NCBI RefSeq assembly: GCF_000150275.1
Contig: NW_002060957.1
Span: forward strand, 1,445,512-1,509,511
Reading direction: 5' to 3'
Origin: Trichoplax adhaerens
Lineage: Eukaryota > Placozoa > Uniplacotomia > Trichoplacea > Trichoplacidae
Length of the DNA: 64,000 bases
The notes beneath the pieces were generated by a model, which saw nothing but the letters and a program-made list of their open reading frames with translations, was not told the DNA's origin and did no database searches. The translations under genes were made by a program, and so were the position numbers. Shown piece by piece: positions 51,801 through 64,000 of this stretch. Each line of letters begins with the position of its first letter. Position 1 is the first letter of the stretch.

Positions 51801-54800
51801 AAAAAAAAAATGCTACCAAGACTAAAACAAGGATAAAGTAATCGCTATTCTTCAAGTCTGTTACTTATATATATAAATATCAATACATTGCCAAGACCCC
51901 ATAAAATAAGAATAATGTGCTCAGTATTCTTCAAGTCCGTATGCCAATCAATATACTGCCAAGACTTGATAAAACAAGAATAAGCTGCCCACTGTTTCTC
52001 AGGCCTGTTGCAATTCAACATTCAACCAGGATAAAAATAAAACCGGAAGAATGTACTCACTATTCTTCAAGTTCGTTACAAATCAACATACTACCAAGAC
52101 TAGATAACTGTCAGGCAATTGTCAAATCTATTATTATTATATGTAATTAATTACTACCAAGACTACATAAAACAAGGTAAATGCACTCACTATTCTTCTA
52201 TTCCGTTGCAATTCAACAATACAGTACTACAGTTTCAAGGCTAGATAACATAAATAACGTATTAATCAATTGTCAAGTCTGTACAGATCAATCAACTACC
52301 AAGATCAATGTAGACAAATGTATCCACTATTTTTCATTATCTATCAACACATCTTCAAAATTAGACAATGCAAGTATAATCTACTAAATTATATCCTCTA
52401 ATCTATTACAGACCAACATAATGCCAAAATAAAATAATGGATGAATAATCTACCCACTATTCCTCGATTCCATTGCAAATCAACATACTATCACGATTCG
52501 ATAAAAGGAGTAGAGTATATTAATTCAACCGGCTACTTGTCAAGTCGGTTGGAAATTGATATACAGTTACACCAGACTAAAAATAATCTCACGACCATTC
52601 CTCCAATTTATTTGCGAATCAATACACTATCAAGAGCGGATAAAGCAAGAATAATCTATCCACCGTTCCTCAAGTCTGTTACAAATCAATATATTGCCGA
52701 AATTCGATAACACAAGAATAATCTATCCACTGTTCCTCACGTCCGTTACAAATCAACATACTACCAAGACTAAATAAAACAAGTATAATGTACTCACTAT
52801 TCTTCAAATCCGTTACAAATCAACAATACTGTCAAGACTAGATAACATAAGAATAATCTATCAACCAATTGTCAAGTCTGCTACAAATCAATCTACTACC
52901 ACGATAAGATTAATGCAGAAGAATATATCTATCCACTCTTCCTCAACCTTCATTATCCATCACTACCCTATCAAGACTAGACATAATAAGCAAAATCGAC
53001 CAACTTATTTTCTCTAGTTCGTTACAAATCAATACATTAAAAAGACTCGAAAATACATAGATAACATGTAGAAGTAATGATGCAAATAAAAGCCCGACTA
53101 TTATCTTTGCTTATTGTCTAGGGCAATCAATATCGCTCAACAATAAAATTGATATGGAAAAAGTTATCGATACCGCAATCTATTGTCAACTTATCCAACA
53201 ATGGAATAACGAATAAGGTTATTGTCATGTTAAGTAATAAATTCCTCTATCACTAAATGCCAACGACAAACTATCTTATCTAAAGTTTCCTTGCTTTGAT
53301 CTTGAGTAGGAAATAAGATAAAAACTTGGTTCGTCAACTAGCCCTGCGTTGGATGATGTAACAACGCAGTGGATCAAGAGCAAGCTGCCGGCTGTAGACT
53401 TGAAAAAGGTAGCAGGAAGATGTTTTGATCCTATTTGTACAGTATGAAGGGATCAACCTGGGTAGAATCAAACTGTTTGCTATTGCTATCCAATTGAGAA
53501 TCATGTCGAAATGCCGCGTAATTGCTCAACAGTAATGAACGTTTCGATAGTAATAGATTAAATGCAGTAGGTAAGTTGATCTATGAGTCGATAGCATTGC
53601 TCTAGTCTACTTCCTAGTGGGCTATTCTGAAGATAGCACTACTATGATGAGTCTTAATGATGAAAATTGCAGCAATCGTTCGAACTGCTTTGTAGTTAGG
53701 CTGGATAGAATGTTATTTTCAGCCTACTGCCCACAAAATACACAATCTTCATCATTATCGTGTTGCTGTAAGGGCCAATCTTGCTATCAAGATCAATAAT
53801 ACGCGTAGATCACTGTTAACCAACCAGCTATTGAGTGTGATTTACCCGTAAAGTATGCAAAGTAGACCTGATTGCAAAGTCCATCGCTACTCTTTCAGTT
53901 CGATGAAATAAGCTTTCGAATACAGTATCGCTAAAGCCATGACGATGAGTTAATGATTCTCATCATTTGGATAAAATACGGGTTCTACTTGCAATAAATT
54001 ATTACTGTAGTCGCTAATGACGAAAGGTATCACGATAGTCCAAGACCATCATCATTTCCACAAATACGGATTGTATTTGCAATGGATTCTTACGAGCGAT
54101 ATGATGATGATGGTCATGGTCATTTCCACCAACTACGGGTTTCATCGGCAATAAACTATCAATAAAGGCATTACGAAGATCAATCATTGCCACCCGATGC
54201 GACTTCTGTCTACAATGGACTATCGCCAAAGGCATCACGATGGCACTTTATTCAAGATGATTGCTAATCGGCTATGATAAACAGCATTACCCTAGTCTTT
54301 TAACATTGATTATTTTACTCCAACATTTTATCCCGGGTGGCAAGCTAATCTGTTCCCCTCCCAGAATGGAAGTTAGCTCTACTTAGCAGGATCACCGTAT
54401 TGGTGACCAAAATGGATGGTCATGATCACGTATAAATAATTCATGGAATGATCGAGATCCATGTTGTAAAATGGCAATTTTGCCTATCCTTTTCATGAAC
54501 GGAAACGCAAGACGATTAACATTCTATTACTTTCAGTTTCTAACTAGCGTCATAGATGGTAATATATCTCGACAGTTACGGATCGTAAACGTGTCATCGA
54601 TCACCGTTTGGGATGGAAAGGGAAGACTCTTGCTACTCCGTGGATAAAGTAAAAGTTTACACTCCATGGATAAAAAGTCAATTCATGAATTGGTATTTTA
54701 ATCTATTTTAATCTATTTTAATCGCCAGGATCAATATTATTCTTACAAGATTATTATAATGGCTGATTTCCTTGCAAATCAATAAAATCAATAGCTGAAA

Positions 54801-56935
54801 GAAATGTGATGAATAGCAGTCGTTAAAAACAACTTACCCTCAGGACTATCGGAATTTTGCCAATCGCTGTCCGCCATCGTTGATTGCAAGGTATCATGAT
54901 TGCTACTACTACTCATTTTATTTAAGTAATGCTCTTTACAATATAAAATGTAAGTGTCGACGCCATATCGATCACCAGGAATTAGCTTGCGCATACAGCT
55001 ATGACATCGGAAGCAATCGATATGGTAAGGATTGCCTTTGGCTCTCATGATAAATTCACTTGGTTCAAATATTCGGTTACACTTTGTACAACGATTATGG
55101 AATAACCTAGAATGAAACAGGTGAGGCAAAAAAAAAAACATCAGATTGAAACTTGGACCAGAAAGCTCGGCTATTGTCAAATGTCGTTCAAGGAATCCAA
55201 ATCAAGAATAAAATGGCTGTGTGTGTTTTGATAGAAATCAACGTCAAACGAAACCGTCTTTGGATAAGGGTTTTCTATCTTGTCGCCATTGCAAACAGAA
55301 AAACGAAACGGATAAACTCAAAGAAGAGAGAGACAACATAGCAAGTAAAATAATAGCAAAGCGTCACAACAAGCCATATCCGCGGTAAAATGGGCCACAA
55401 GCATTAATAAGACTCCCCTAATTGTCTTGGTTATTGGATCCAAGTCCATTTAAATTGTCGAACCGGTGGAAAAAGTGGACAATGTATTGAATAATAATTG
55501 TTGCAAATAAAAGAAACGATTGTCGAAGTATACAGTAACCAATACGTTGACAATAATCATTGACAACGATGAGCATCGTCAATTTTTTAAAACATGGTGG
55601 ATGATGATTGAAATCGGCGTTAGCGACCACCTTTATCTTGAAAAGATATTTTACGTACTCATGGCCATTAAATCTAGCCATTTCCTATGATATATGCAGA
55701 AATGCTGAGCCGAGGGAGAAAAGAAATTGTATTTCCGTTAACAGGGATATCAGTAGGACGATAGTGTTAGCTAAATGGAGTTACTGATTGCCTCAAGATG
55801 TTGACTACCTATGTACCGGATATTATGGTGATTGTATCCGATTTTTCAACGATTCCATTTCTCACTTTCATTCAATACTATCAACAGAATGGCTACCAAA
55901 ATAAAAGAGTATCATTATCATGGCCTTGGGTAGACAAAATAAGATCATTATTTACGCAATGGAACAGATATGTTGCCTATACGTAATCATTCTACATCCA
56001 ATGGGTCACACAGCAATAGTCAAAATAAACGGGAGGAAAAAAATTTCAATACAAGTGAAGTAATTAACTCAAAATTGAATTCTATCTTGATCGCTGCTAG
56101 CTTTCAATACAAGGAAAATAATGCATGGCAATGGATGTAGACGGATTGATTAGGAGAAGGAGGACTATTTTTTTCGGTCAAATAGAGGACAATTTAAGAT
56201 TTGTTATCGGTTGAGAAAAAAATGGATTACCAACATTTAAAAGTGAAACATGTCAAAAAAAGACAATAAGGATAACGAATCATTGGCAGCATTTTGCTGT
56301 CACTTATGAACAGGAAATGGATATGGAAAATGGCGTGAGAGAAAGCAATATTAAAATTCGTTTTAGTGTGACCGACATAATACCGAAGGCGTTAACTTTA
56401 TAGTGTCATGAAAATAAAGTATTTGCAGTAATGATTATGACTGAAAGTTCTTTCAATACATGCCAATAAGACTATAAACACAAGCTGGATAGAAAAAAAA
56501 TTCAGACACAGACATCCACGCACACATCAAAAATTCAAAGGCAAAAAAAAGCCTCAACAAACTGGAGAATGCAACACTATCACCATGGATTCTACGCTTC
56601 TTCATGACTTTCCATGGGGCAAGTGATGGAATCAACTCAATTCAGCATTTTGTTGTAAAAATTTTTTTTTTTACCCTATTTGACAGCCGACTAGATACCC
56701 CATAGAGCTGTGCAAAACGATCAAGACATGTCGGCTATTATTCCAACTTACATTTTAAAATCTGACTTGCAGTAAGGTTTGCCATTTCGTAGGAAACATG
56801 TTTCTTTTTCATCTAACAGTTGCTGGCACGAAGCGCATTTTAAGCAAGCTGCATGATATTGCATATCAGGTGCAACCTGCAAGATGTAGCGATCGTTGAT
56901 CTTGCCACCACAACCAGAGCAAAAAGGTAATTGAT
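48882..56935 (-). CDS. Islet-type LIM-homeodomain transcription factor (5' exon not found)
   Basis: Four exons on the minus strand are supported, with matching phases: 56935-56752, 55106-54838, 50282-50005 and 49109-48882. The first holds LIM domain 1 ([25 protein letters not shown]). The second holds LIM domain 2 ([34 protein letters not shown]). The third holds the homeodomain ([45 protein letters not shown]), whose recognition helix and NPRP motif are typical of Islet. The last is a Ser/Gln/His-rich tail ending QHQHVPSV. Islet proteins specify neuron and endocrine cell identity in other animals; here only the family is clear. The homeodomain is preceded by a 4,555-bp intron holding a satellite. 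The initiating exon, upstream of 56935, was not recognised, so the listing is 5'-incomplete. Confidence 0.93.
49110..50004. other. Islet last intron
   Basis: About 0.9 kb of intron between the homeodomain exon and the tail exon. A short minus frame at 49,528-49,794 has no recognisable features. Nothing else seen. Confidence 0.5.
51190..53070. repeat. ~67-bp satellite array inside the Islet intron
   Basis: About 25-28 degenerate head-to-tail units share 'ctgttacaaatcaacatac', 'taccaagactagataaa', 'acaagaataat' and 'ctatccactattcctcaa'. Neighbouring well-kept units near 52.73-52.80 kb are 67 bp apart. Plus-strand frames at 51,917-52,710 only reflect the repeat. The array fills about 40% of the 4.55-kb intron. 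Confidence 0.88.
53340..54260. repeat. Degenerate ~70-90-bp repeats in the Islet intron
   Basis: Words such as 'caaaggcatcacgatg', 'gcaataaattat' and 'catcatttccac' with 'tacgg(g/a)tt' recur at about 54,020, 54,100 and 54,170. A looser copy lies near 53,930. They lie between the 67-bp array and the LIM2 exon. No coding signal is convincing. Confidence 0.5.
55107..56751. other. Islet intron between LIM1 and LIM2 exons
   Basis: A 1.65-kb intron with clean GT-AG ends and phase 2, which restores an ATG methionine codon at the joint. I see no further exon in it. Confidence 0.6.
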
Positions 56936-58199
56936 CTGGGCATTCAAAAAAAGAAATCAAAATGAGCATAGATATAGGATTGCATGTTAAAGTTGTAGGC
57001 TAAAGGAAAGAGTTAAAATAGTATGATGGAGATGTGGCATAATGGAATAGACTAGTTGATTGGTGATGAAGAGTGTACATTTGCTAGGATAACATGGGTG
57101 TCCAAGGATGGCATAAAAGACATGAAAATCTTCATGCCTTTTTGCCATCCCTTGAATGAAATTGGTAATCGTACATTAGGATAAATTGGTCAACTACAGC
57201 CACAGGATGGTGCCTAAAGTATCTTTCAACTTCTTTCCAAGATAAAAGCAAAACAACCGCAATAGCCATGTCCAATTGAAAACAATCGTCAAGCATCGGA
57301 CAAGTGGACATGGCCTAGATGAAGACGAAGGTTATCGAGCCAAGAAGATATAGGCTGTTATAGCCATCCATGATCAAAATGGATGTTATCGACGGCGATC
57401 GCTCTGGATTGTTTGGTAACGAAAATGAATCAACTACAGCGTTATTGCAGTTAACAGATGGAATGAAATAAGGCAGCATAGAATTGAAAAGACGATCAAC
57501 CATTTGTACGGCTGTCCTATCAACGGATGGAGAAACATTCATTCTCCATCTCTTGCAATTACTGTAACTGACGAATCAAGGCAGAAAAGATCAATATGAA
57601 ATTCCAATGTTACATACTTTTGCTCTTGTGTGGAGCTTGCGTCTCCATGTATGAAAGAGTGTCGTAAAGGAGGATTTACCGCAAGTAGATAGGAAAAAAA
57701 ATGAGCTAGTGTGATGCCATGATAGTTTACTTAATATTCCACGTGATGCTTGCCATTGGACTTGATTCGATCTCTCGCCTACAATCTATTTTCATCAGAA
57801 TTACTTGCATTGAATACGAGAGGAAGATGATTGCAGGTGGTCCAACCTCCTTATACATTGTTTTCTCCATTGGAGACATACACTTTTATTCAAGACAACA
57901 GCAAAACAAATAAAAGCCCACACCGATGTGAGACAAGCACCAAAGGCTTGTATTCTCTTCCATCAAGGCATCCAATAGCCAACATGGCCTACAAGTGTGG
58001 ACAGCAAGAGAGGCCATGCTGATCAAGACAAAACATTGCAATCTTCTCATTCATGCCAATGACAACTTGAATTCCAAATGCATTGATCAATGCCTTGCTA
58101 CATACAACACTAAATACTGGCAAAGCCATCGTAAACCTGTCTAGGCAATTTGGCGACTGCATTGTCGTTCACAGTATCTTGATCGTGACGGTTAAAAAC
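56936..58199. other. Upstream of Islet LIM1 exon, no exon recognised
   Basis: The missing Islet start exon is expected somewhere upstream of 56935 on the minus strand, but a short exon cannot be identified by eye. Open frames at 57,315-57,542 (-) and 57,719-58,022 (+) have no family features. Confidence 0.4.
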
Positions 58200-59200
58200 A
58201 AAATGTTGAGACCTATTCTTACTGTAGACTCCAACCGTCTTGTTCATTTCCTTAACTGTTGACCTTGTCGTACTGGTATGGACCAAGTGAGACTAACTTA
58301 CTCGTTTCCAGTTGGCAACAACAGGCAATGATGGCGATGTTCGGCTTGGCTGAAGACTGAATCTATCCTATCCCTAACGCTCATCATGTCGTGTTGCTAT
58401 TTTCCAACCGAGATGACTTGACTTCCTGTATTTGGAGTGCTGTGGGTACTCACTTGAACTGCCTTGCTCTTTCCCTTAACGTTGATCATCTTGTGTTATT
58501 ATTGACCAACCGAGACGACTTGACTTATTGGGAGTGGTGTTGGTAGTAAAAACACAAGAAGAGGACCATGCTAGGATTAGATGTAGACTAGATCTGTCTT
58601 GCTCTTTTTCCTTTGATTATGTCGTATTGATACTCGTATCTTCCGACCGAGACAACCAGACTCATTTCGGGTAGCGTTAGCAATAATAGGAGAGTTGGCC
58701 AGGTCGTGTTGATATTTCCAAGTGAGGCTCTAGATTTATTTTTACATTGCCGTTGGCAATAACGGGAAAATTCTCCTTACGTTGATGATATCGTGTGGTG
58801 ATATTTTCCTATCAAGACTCTTGAATTTGTTTCCAGTGCAGTTGTTGGCAATAACAGGAGAGTTGCCTATGCTCGATCAAACTATGTGTTCATATTTTCC
58901 AACCGAGACGACTCGACTTGTTTCCTATAGAGTTAAAAGCACAAGGAGAGAATGACTACGATAGGATTACCTAGCATTGATCATGTTATGTGACTTTTTT
59001 TCGACCAAGACCACTTGATTTGTTTCAAGTGGAGTTGTCAGTCAAAGGAGAAGAAGAACATGGTAGGGTTACGTTTACACTCAGATCTGTCTTTCTCCTT
59101 TTCCCTAATAACATGGATCCTGTTGTATGCAAGTTTTCAACCGAAACTATTTGACTGACGAATTTGAGTGAAATTGAAAATAGAAGGAGAGAATAAACAT
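58200..59200. repeat. Degenerate ~90-130-bp tandem repeats
   Basis: The phrase 'ttttccaaccgagacgacttgacttgtttcc', followed by 'gtggagttg..gcaataacaggagag' and 'gttgatcatgtcgtgtt', recurs about eight times. Copies of its core lie near 58,408, 58,506, 58,641, 58,718, 58,808, 58,899, 58,991 and 59,138. Confidence 0.75.
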
Positions 59201-60089
59201 ATAAGGGGTTAGGCCGTTAGAGACTGGCATCGCTACGCTATCATAGCGAGTGGGCACTGCTTAGTCAATCCAAGCGGCGATTGCCAAAATGAAACTTTCC
59301 ATCGTCATGAATGAAATGGCAGATATAAAAAAATTGAGAAATTAAACTGAAATGCTGTACTCATAATAATCGAGGATAGGTATTCTTCATTTCTTTCCTA
59401 TCGTAGAACGACATTGAAATGAGATTGCAATGACAGCAATGGAGGAGACGTTAACCGTCCTCGTGGTCATCGTTATCATGGAGCCTGGATAGTAGATGGA
59501 TTCATACACTCATCCATTCTAACTATCCTTCTTGCTTTAAGATAGTGTCAAGACGTTGTCTAAAATGCATATTATTGACATGGGCAAGATGGCGGGATTG
59601 CATGCCAAATCAATAAAATCATCCATTCAATACAATTCTCGCTTGATTCAGTAAATTATTGCTCTCACGATTTCTTGTGCTCATCAAAAGGATGCAGGAG
59701 GGGGAGGGATGAATTAATCGGACATTGGATAAAAACAACAATAGGTGAGAGACAATCAATAACGGCTTTACTTAATCCGTTAGTCTTGCATTTCTTTCCA
59801 TTAAAAAAAGAAAGACAAGAGCAAGAGAGACTCCCTTCTAATGCAAGCTCATTCATCTACTGTCCAAACGATGATTTGTGACTGTCAATACGTTGCAGAC
59901 AAGGTGAAAAAAAAATCGACAAGCACGTCTGCTAATGCCTTGAATAGGCACCATCAATAGGTTATGATTCAGAGTTTTCCATTTGGAGCTTCTACATTAT
60001 ATTATATTGTTTTTATTTCCAGTCGAGCCCCATTGAAATATTGACTCAAGGTTAGGGTTACAAATGGAAGGAGATTACAATCAAGAATC
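59201..60089. other. No gene seen
   Basis: AT-rich sequence. The two overlapping frames on opposite strands at 59,665-59,881 are shadows of one another, with no family features. Confidence 0.45.
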
Positions 60090-60375
60090 CCACTCTATTA
60101 TGGTAGAAAAATAGAGTCATAGCAGTCAAGGAAAAATCGTATTCGAATACGGTAGAAAAGTACAGTAAGAGTCAAGATTGAATCAAATTCAATTGTGGTA
60201 GAAAAATGGAGTAATACGGTAGAAGTGAGCGAAGAATGCTATTCTATTGTGGGTAGAAAAAGGGAGTAAGAGTCGAAAAAAAGTGTCTAATTTCAAGTTT
60301 GTAAAAAAATGAAGTAAGGAGAGTCAACAAAGTATCGTATTCTATTGTGGTAGTAAAGTGGAGCAAGAGTCAACT
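60090..60375. repeat. Degenerate ~55-bp tandem repeats
   Basis: About five units of 'tattctattgtggtagaaaa' then 'tggagtaagagtcaa' are recognisable, with spacings of about 50-60 bp and several substitutions each. Confidence 0.7.
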
Positions 60376-60649
60376 AAATGCCTTCTCCTTCACCATGAGG
60401 TAGCTGGTATTATAGAAAAATAAAATACAGATGCTAGTTTCTATCAGCACTGTCCTGCCACATTGAAAGATCTAACGAAGTGGACACCGCAAGATCAATC
60501 TGCTGTATAGCCCAATCTGTCTACAGCATAAGATGGCCATTATGAGTAAACATGTAGAGCCATTTTTAGCAAAGTGAACATTCTAAAATACGATGCGGTG
60601 GGTCGAGAGTACTGACTGATGTAGAATAAAATCAAACGCAAGCACTGCA

Positions 60650-61600
60650 TAGTAAAAATATCAACCTAAGCGAGGCACTCCAACATATATAGTCTATCCT
60701 TAATACTGGCTTCTACTTTTAGAGTAAACTGCATCTATAGTACATACAAGAAAACACTACAGCTATCGTGCAACCGAAAGAGAGAATTGACCAATACTGT
60801 AGTCATGGATTCGAATCGATGCAGTCTAGCCTTGTAAACTAGTTTCTCCCGTTCTAGTCAAGTGCAGCTCTAGTAAACGAAATATTCAAAACGGAGTACG
60901 ATCGATTGACAATCTACTAAAAATCATATATTCGAATCTAAGCGGTTTACCCCTATCAATTAATGTCCTGTTTTAAAGCTCGTTGAGTAAAGTCCAGCTA
61001 TGGCACCATAATATACCAACAATAAGGTGGTGCAGTTAGTGGCCACCATTGACAAAGGCCATCTACTCAAATCGAAACTTTCTATCCGTCTAAACTAACT
61101 CCTACTTTTATAGTCAGAAGCAACTGTAATATAATTTACCTGTATATTCAAAATAGGTTGCAACCGATTCAGAACCTGGCTATCTACTAGGATGGAAGCA
61201 TTCTATCCGATTATGTACAGTAAAACACTTTCCACTTTTAAACTAAAGCTCAAATTGAGATCAACGCCATGTTCTCCAATTGAAAACATTCTACGTGTCT
61301 CATAATAATTGCTACTTTTAGAGTTATGTGCAACTCTAATACACTATTCGTACACTCAAAATAGATTGCAACCGATTGAGAACCTGGCTCGATAATATTT
61401 ACTCAAATGGAAGCATTCTATCCGTCTAGAATGGCTTCTACTTCTAGAGTAGGTATAGCTCTCATACAATATGTTCATACGCGCAAGTAGATTAAATTTT
61501 AAGTTGCAACCGATTAAGAACCTTAGCCAAGGTCATCTACTCGAATCCAAACTTTCTACCGCAATTAAAAGTCATATTATTATAGAAAGTTCAGCAGACG
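60650..61600. repeat. Degenerate ~120-200-bp repeats
   Basis: An ordered word set recurs: 'cgaaactttctatccgtct', 'ggcttctacttttagagta', 'gcaactctaatacaatat', 'attcaaaatag', 'ttgcaaccgattgagaacctggc'. The last word is clearest near 61,158, 61,366 and 61,505. Spacing is irregular, so internal deletions are likely. Confidence 0.65.
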
Positions 61601-62480
61601 CAATTCAGCATCCTAGTACGATATGTTGAGAACATTGGTTAAGACTATATGAGTATACTGTAGAATCAGTCAGAGTCAACTAGACTGTCATTATATTGTA
61701 TAGGAAGAAAGTCAAATCCTGCTAAACACTCAAAACACGATACAATATATGAAATAAGGAGAAAAATTTCCTTTTATTGATTTTAACCTTACCAAAGCAT
61801 GTATCTGGCCCCTCTACGTACGCCTGGACCCTTCTCTTATAAAACTTTATCTTAACTTAGAACGATAATTAATTTTAATGGAACGATTGACATTTAAACT
61901 ATTTTAACTACTGTAATTAACAAAAACAGTGTTGCAAAAGAGTTACGAGTGATCGAGATAATCTATTTCTTCAGTAGGAAAAAAAATCTCTTCCAACTGA
62001 ATTGCCAGCTCTGAACGAGTGTGATCCAACGCAACTCCTTACATCGATTCGATAATTACTAGCAACTCATTATTCACAAGCAGTTTACAATTTTTCAATA
62101 TTGTCTACGCTGTTGTAAGACTATCATGCTATCAGTCAGACACTAAACGCAAAACAAATACTATATCAATGTCTATTCCGGGTAATTTTCTTCATCAATA
62201 GGGAATCATGATCCTTTGTGGTCTCAGTACGTGCAGCACTCACTATAAAGCATCAACATCCATAGGCCATATTAAGCTTACTGGGCGAGTATTCTATTTT
62301 AAATAGTTCCATCAACTCATTTACTTTATCTAAAGTTTGAAAAAGTTGAAAAGTCAATTAGAATAATGTCACAGCATGCATCCTATTCTATGTTCGGCCT
62401 GAAAGCACAGCTAGGCGACTTAAAGCCACAGGACACTCTTTCCGCTTTTATTACCTTCATCGTTGAAAGCAATTTCAGTT
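61601..62480. other. No gene seen
   Basis: AT-rich, without repeats I can align by eye and without coding signal. Confidence 0.45.
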
Positions 62481-63770
62481 AGAGTACCCGCCGAGCCCAT
62501 TGAGCCTTGTAAAACTGTAGTTATGAGCACAAGGCTTCTCTTTGATACTCGATGTGGATTCATATGTTCAAGTTGCTAGCTTAAATTGAATAATGGATTG
62601 AGTAAATATCCGATAGAATGGCGTTAATAGTATAGGTGTAAGTGTCGCCGTGACAGTCGACGAAATAAAGATAGGGCTTCTCTACAGCTTACCTCAATAT
62701 TCAGCGTCGATGCATACTTTCAAGCTATTAGCCTAAATCGATTAACGGATTGAGTAAGCGTCCGATACAATTAAGTATAATAGCATAGGCGTTCGTGTCG
62801 GCCATGGCAATAGACGAAATAGCGATAGGGCTAATCGACAGCTTGCCTCGATATTCAGTAAAGACGCAAACTTTCAAGTTATAAGCCAAAATCAGTTAAC
62901 GGATTGAGTAAGCGTCCAACACAATTAAGTGTAATAGTATAAGTGTTACTGTCGGCCATGACTATAAACGAAATAAAGATAGGGCTTATCTAGTTTTGCC
63001 AGGAACTTATCTCGATATTTGGTATAGATGCATAGTTTCAAGTTTTAAGCTAAAATTAATTAACGGATTGAGAAAGCATCCAGTAGAATTAAGTGTTATA
63101 GCATAGGTATTGGTGTAGGCCATGACAATAGACGAAATAATGATAGGGCTCATCGGCAGCTTAAGTCGATATTCGGTATAACTGCATATGGTACCAAATT
63201 GAATAATAGATTAAGTAAGCATCCGATAGCATAATGTGTTATAGCATCGATTATATTCTCGCCATGATAATTGTAATGACCGAGTAATAATCTCCTGCTA
63301 CTACTGTTGGTTCGCCTACGTTACTCAAAATTGGAGTTAACAAATATTGAGTAATTCCCTAATGTGGCACACGAAGGTCTTGTACTAGAAACAGTGCAAG
63401 TGCACCGTTTCATCCTATTCGCCAACTACTATACTCCTACAATTAACTGAAATCATTACAACGACGGACGAAATAAGGATAGGGCTTATCGACAGCTTCT
63501 CTCGATATTCGGTATAACTACTTGCTCAATTGAATAATGGGTTGAGGAAGCATCCGATAGAATAATGTGTTGTAGCATAGGTATTAGTCTCGCCATGACA
63601 ATAGATGAAATAGCGATAGGGTCTACTTACAGCTTATTTCGATATTGTTTCTAGATGTATACTAAATGGAATAATGGATTAAGTAAGCATCTGATAAAAC
63701 ATACAGTAAAGTTACAGCATAGGCATTATTTAGTCTTGCCCAAACAATAGACGAAATAGCAATATGGCCT
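62481..63770. repeat. Degenerate ~150-bp tandem repeats at the right edge
   Basis: Units share 'cgatattcagtata..tgcatactttcaagtt', 'attaacggattgagtaagc', 'atccgatagaatta', 'gtgttatagcataggtatt', 'gccatgacaatagacgaaata' and 'gatagggcttatcgacagctt'. The 'gatagggct' word is near 62,671, 62,828, 62,975, 63,143, 63,478 and 63,616, giving 147-168 bp steps interrupted by one unrelated stretch (about 63,260-63,450). Confidence 0.8.
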
Positions 63771-64000
63771 CTTGTCATCACATTAGTCATCCTATAGAAT
63801 CCTATATTAGAATACTAAGTAGAGTTCTGTCAAGTGCATCATGTCACCCAACGTTAATCCTATCTCAACAATTATCATCAGTAAATCCGATTCGATAGCA
63901 TGAAATAGGATTGATCAACGTCATCAATCAATCCGATTTAGTATGCTGTCATAGCTAGTTAAAATGTTGCGTATACTGATATAATCCAATTGTAAATAAT

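Noticed and set aside
51917-52710. Three ORFs in the Islet intron
   Set aside because: They read through the 67-bp satellite; sequence similarity among them is due to the repeat.
51190-53070. CRISPR-like array
   Set aside because: Units are contiguous and degenerate with no unique spacers, inside an intron of an animal gene.

Overview
The window is nuclear DNA of an early-branching animal. It is AT-rich and its genes are split into many short exons by compact GT-AG introns, mostly about 60-300 bp. The proteins are animal families (Islet LIM-homeodomain, ELL, STN1, CacyBP, CCDC87, TRMO, SMC5). Compactness, base composition and gene content fit a placozoan (Trichoplax/Hoilungia-like). That assignment is inference: nothing here names the species.

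Layout. 1-3.3 kb: degenerate repeats, no gene. 3.3-3.8 kb: a stop-riddled, unrecognised gene relic. 3.8-11.7 kb (+): CCDC87 homologue. 12.6-13.8 kb (-): TRMO, a tRNA methyltransferase, with three exons whose phases all close. 14.8-44.3 kb: a segmental tandem duplication. Unit 1 runs SMC5 copy 1 (+), a satellite-rich stretch, ELL (+), then STN1 (-). Unit 2 carries SMC5 copy 2 (+), but 6,256 bp holding ELL and all but the first codons of STN1 are missing and replaced by a 22-bp filler. The STN1 upstream flank is kept. Blocks of palindromic GTACAGTAC-type repeats sit at all three unit edges (about 14.84, 32.28-32.82 and 44.0-44.35 kb). 44.9-46.6 kb (+): CacyBP/SIP, six exons with clean phase. 48.9-56.9 kb (-): Islet; its 4.55-kb intron is partly filled by a ~67-bp satellite. 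57-64 kb: several families of degenerate tandem repeats and no recognisable gene; the first Islet exon may lie here unseen.

The most striking signal lies in the two SMC5 copies. ATPase-head exons and most introns are nearly identical. Exons of the hinge and hinge-proximal coiled coil carry dense differences that are almost all amino-acid-changing. In the exon at about 20.8/38.7 kb I count 15 nucleotide differences; they hit 13 codons, 12 of them replacements. The adjoining ~150 bp of intron has 2 differences. This points to diversifying selection, homogenisation of the flanks by gene conversion, or two diverged haplotypes placed in tandem by the assembler.

Several genes serve genome maintenance (SMC5 of SMC5/6, STN1 of CST), but I see no sign of an operon-like system. 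No tRNA, rRNA, CRISPR array or transposon-encoded protein was recognised.
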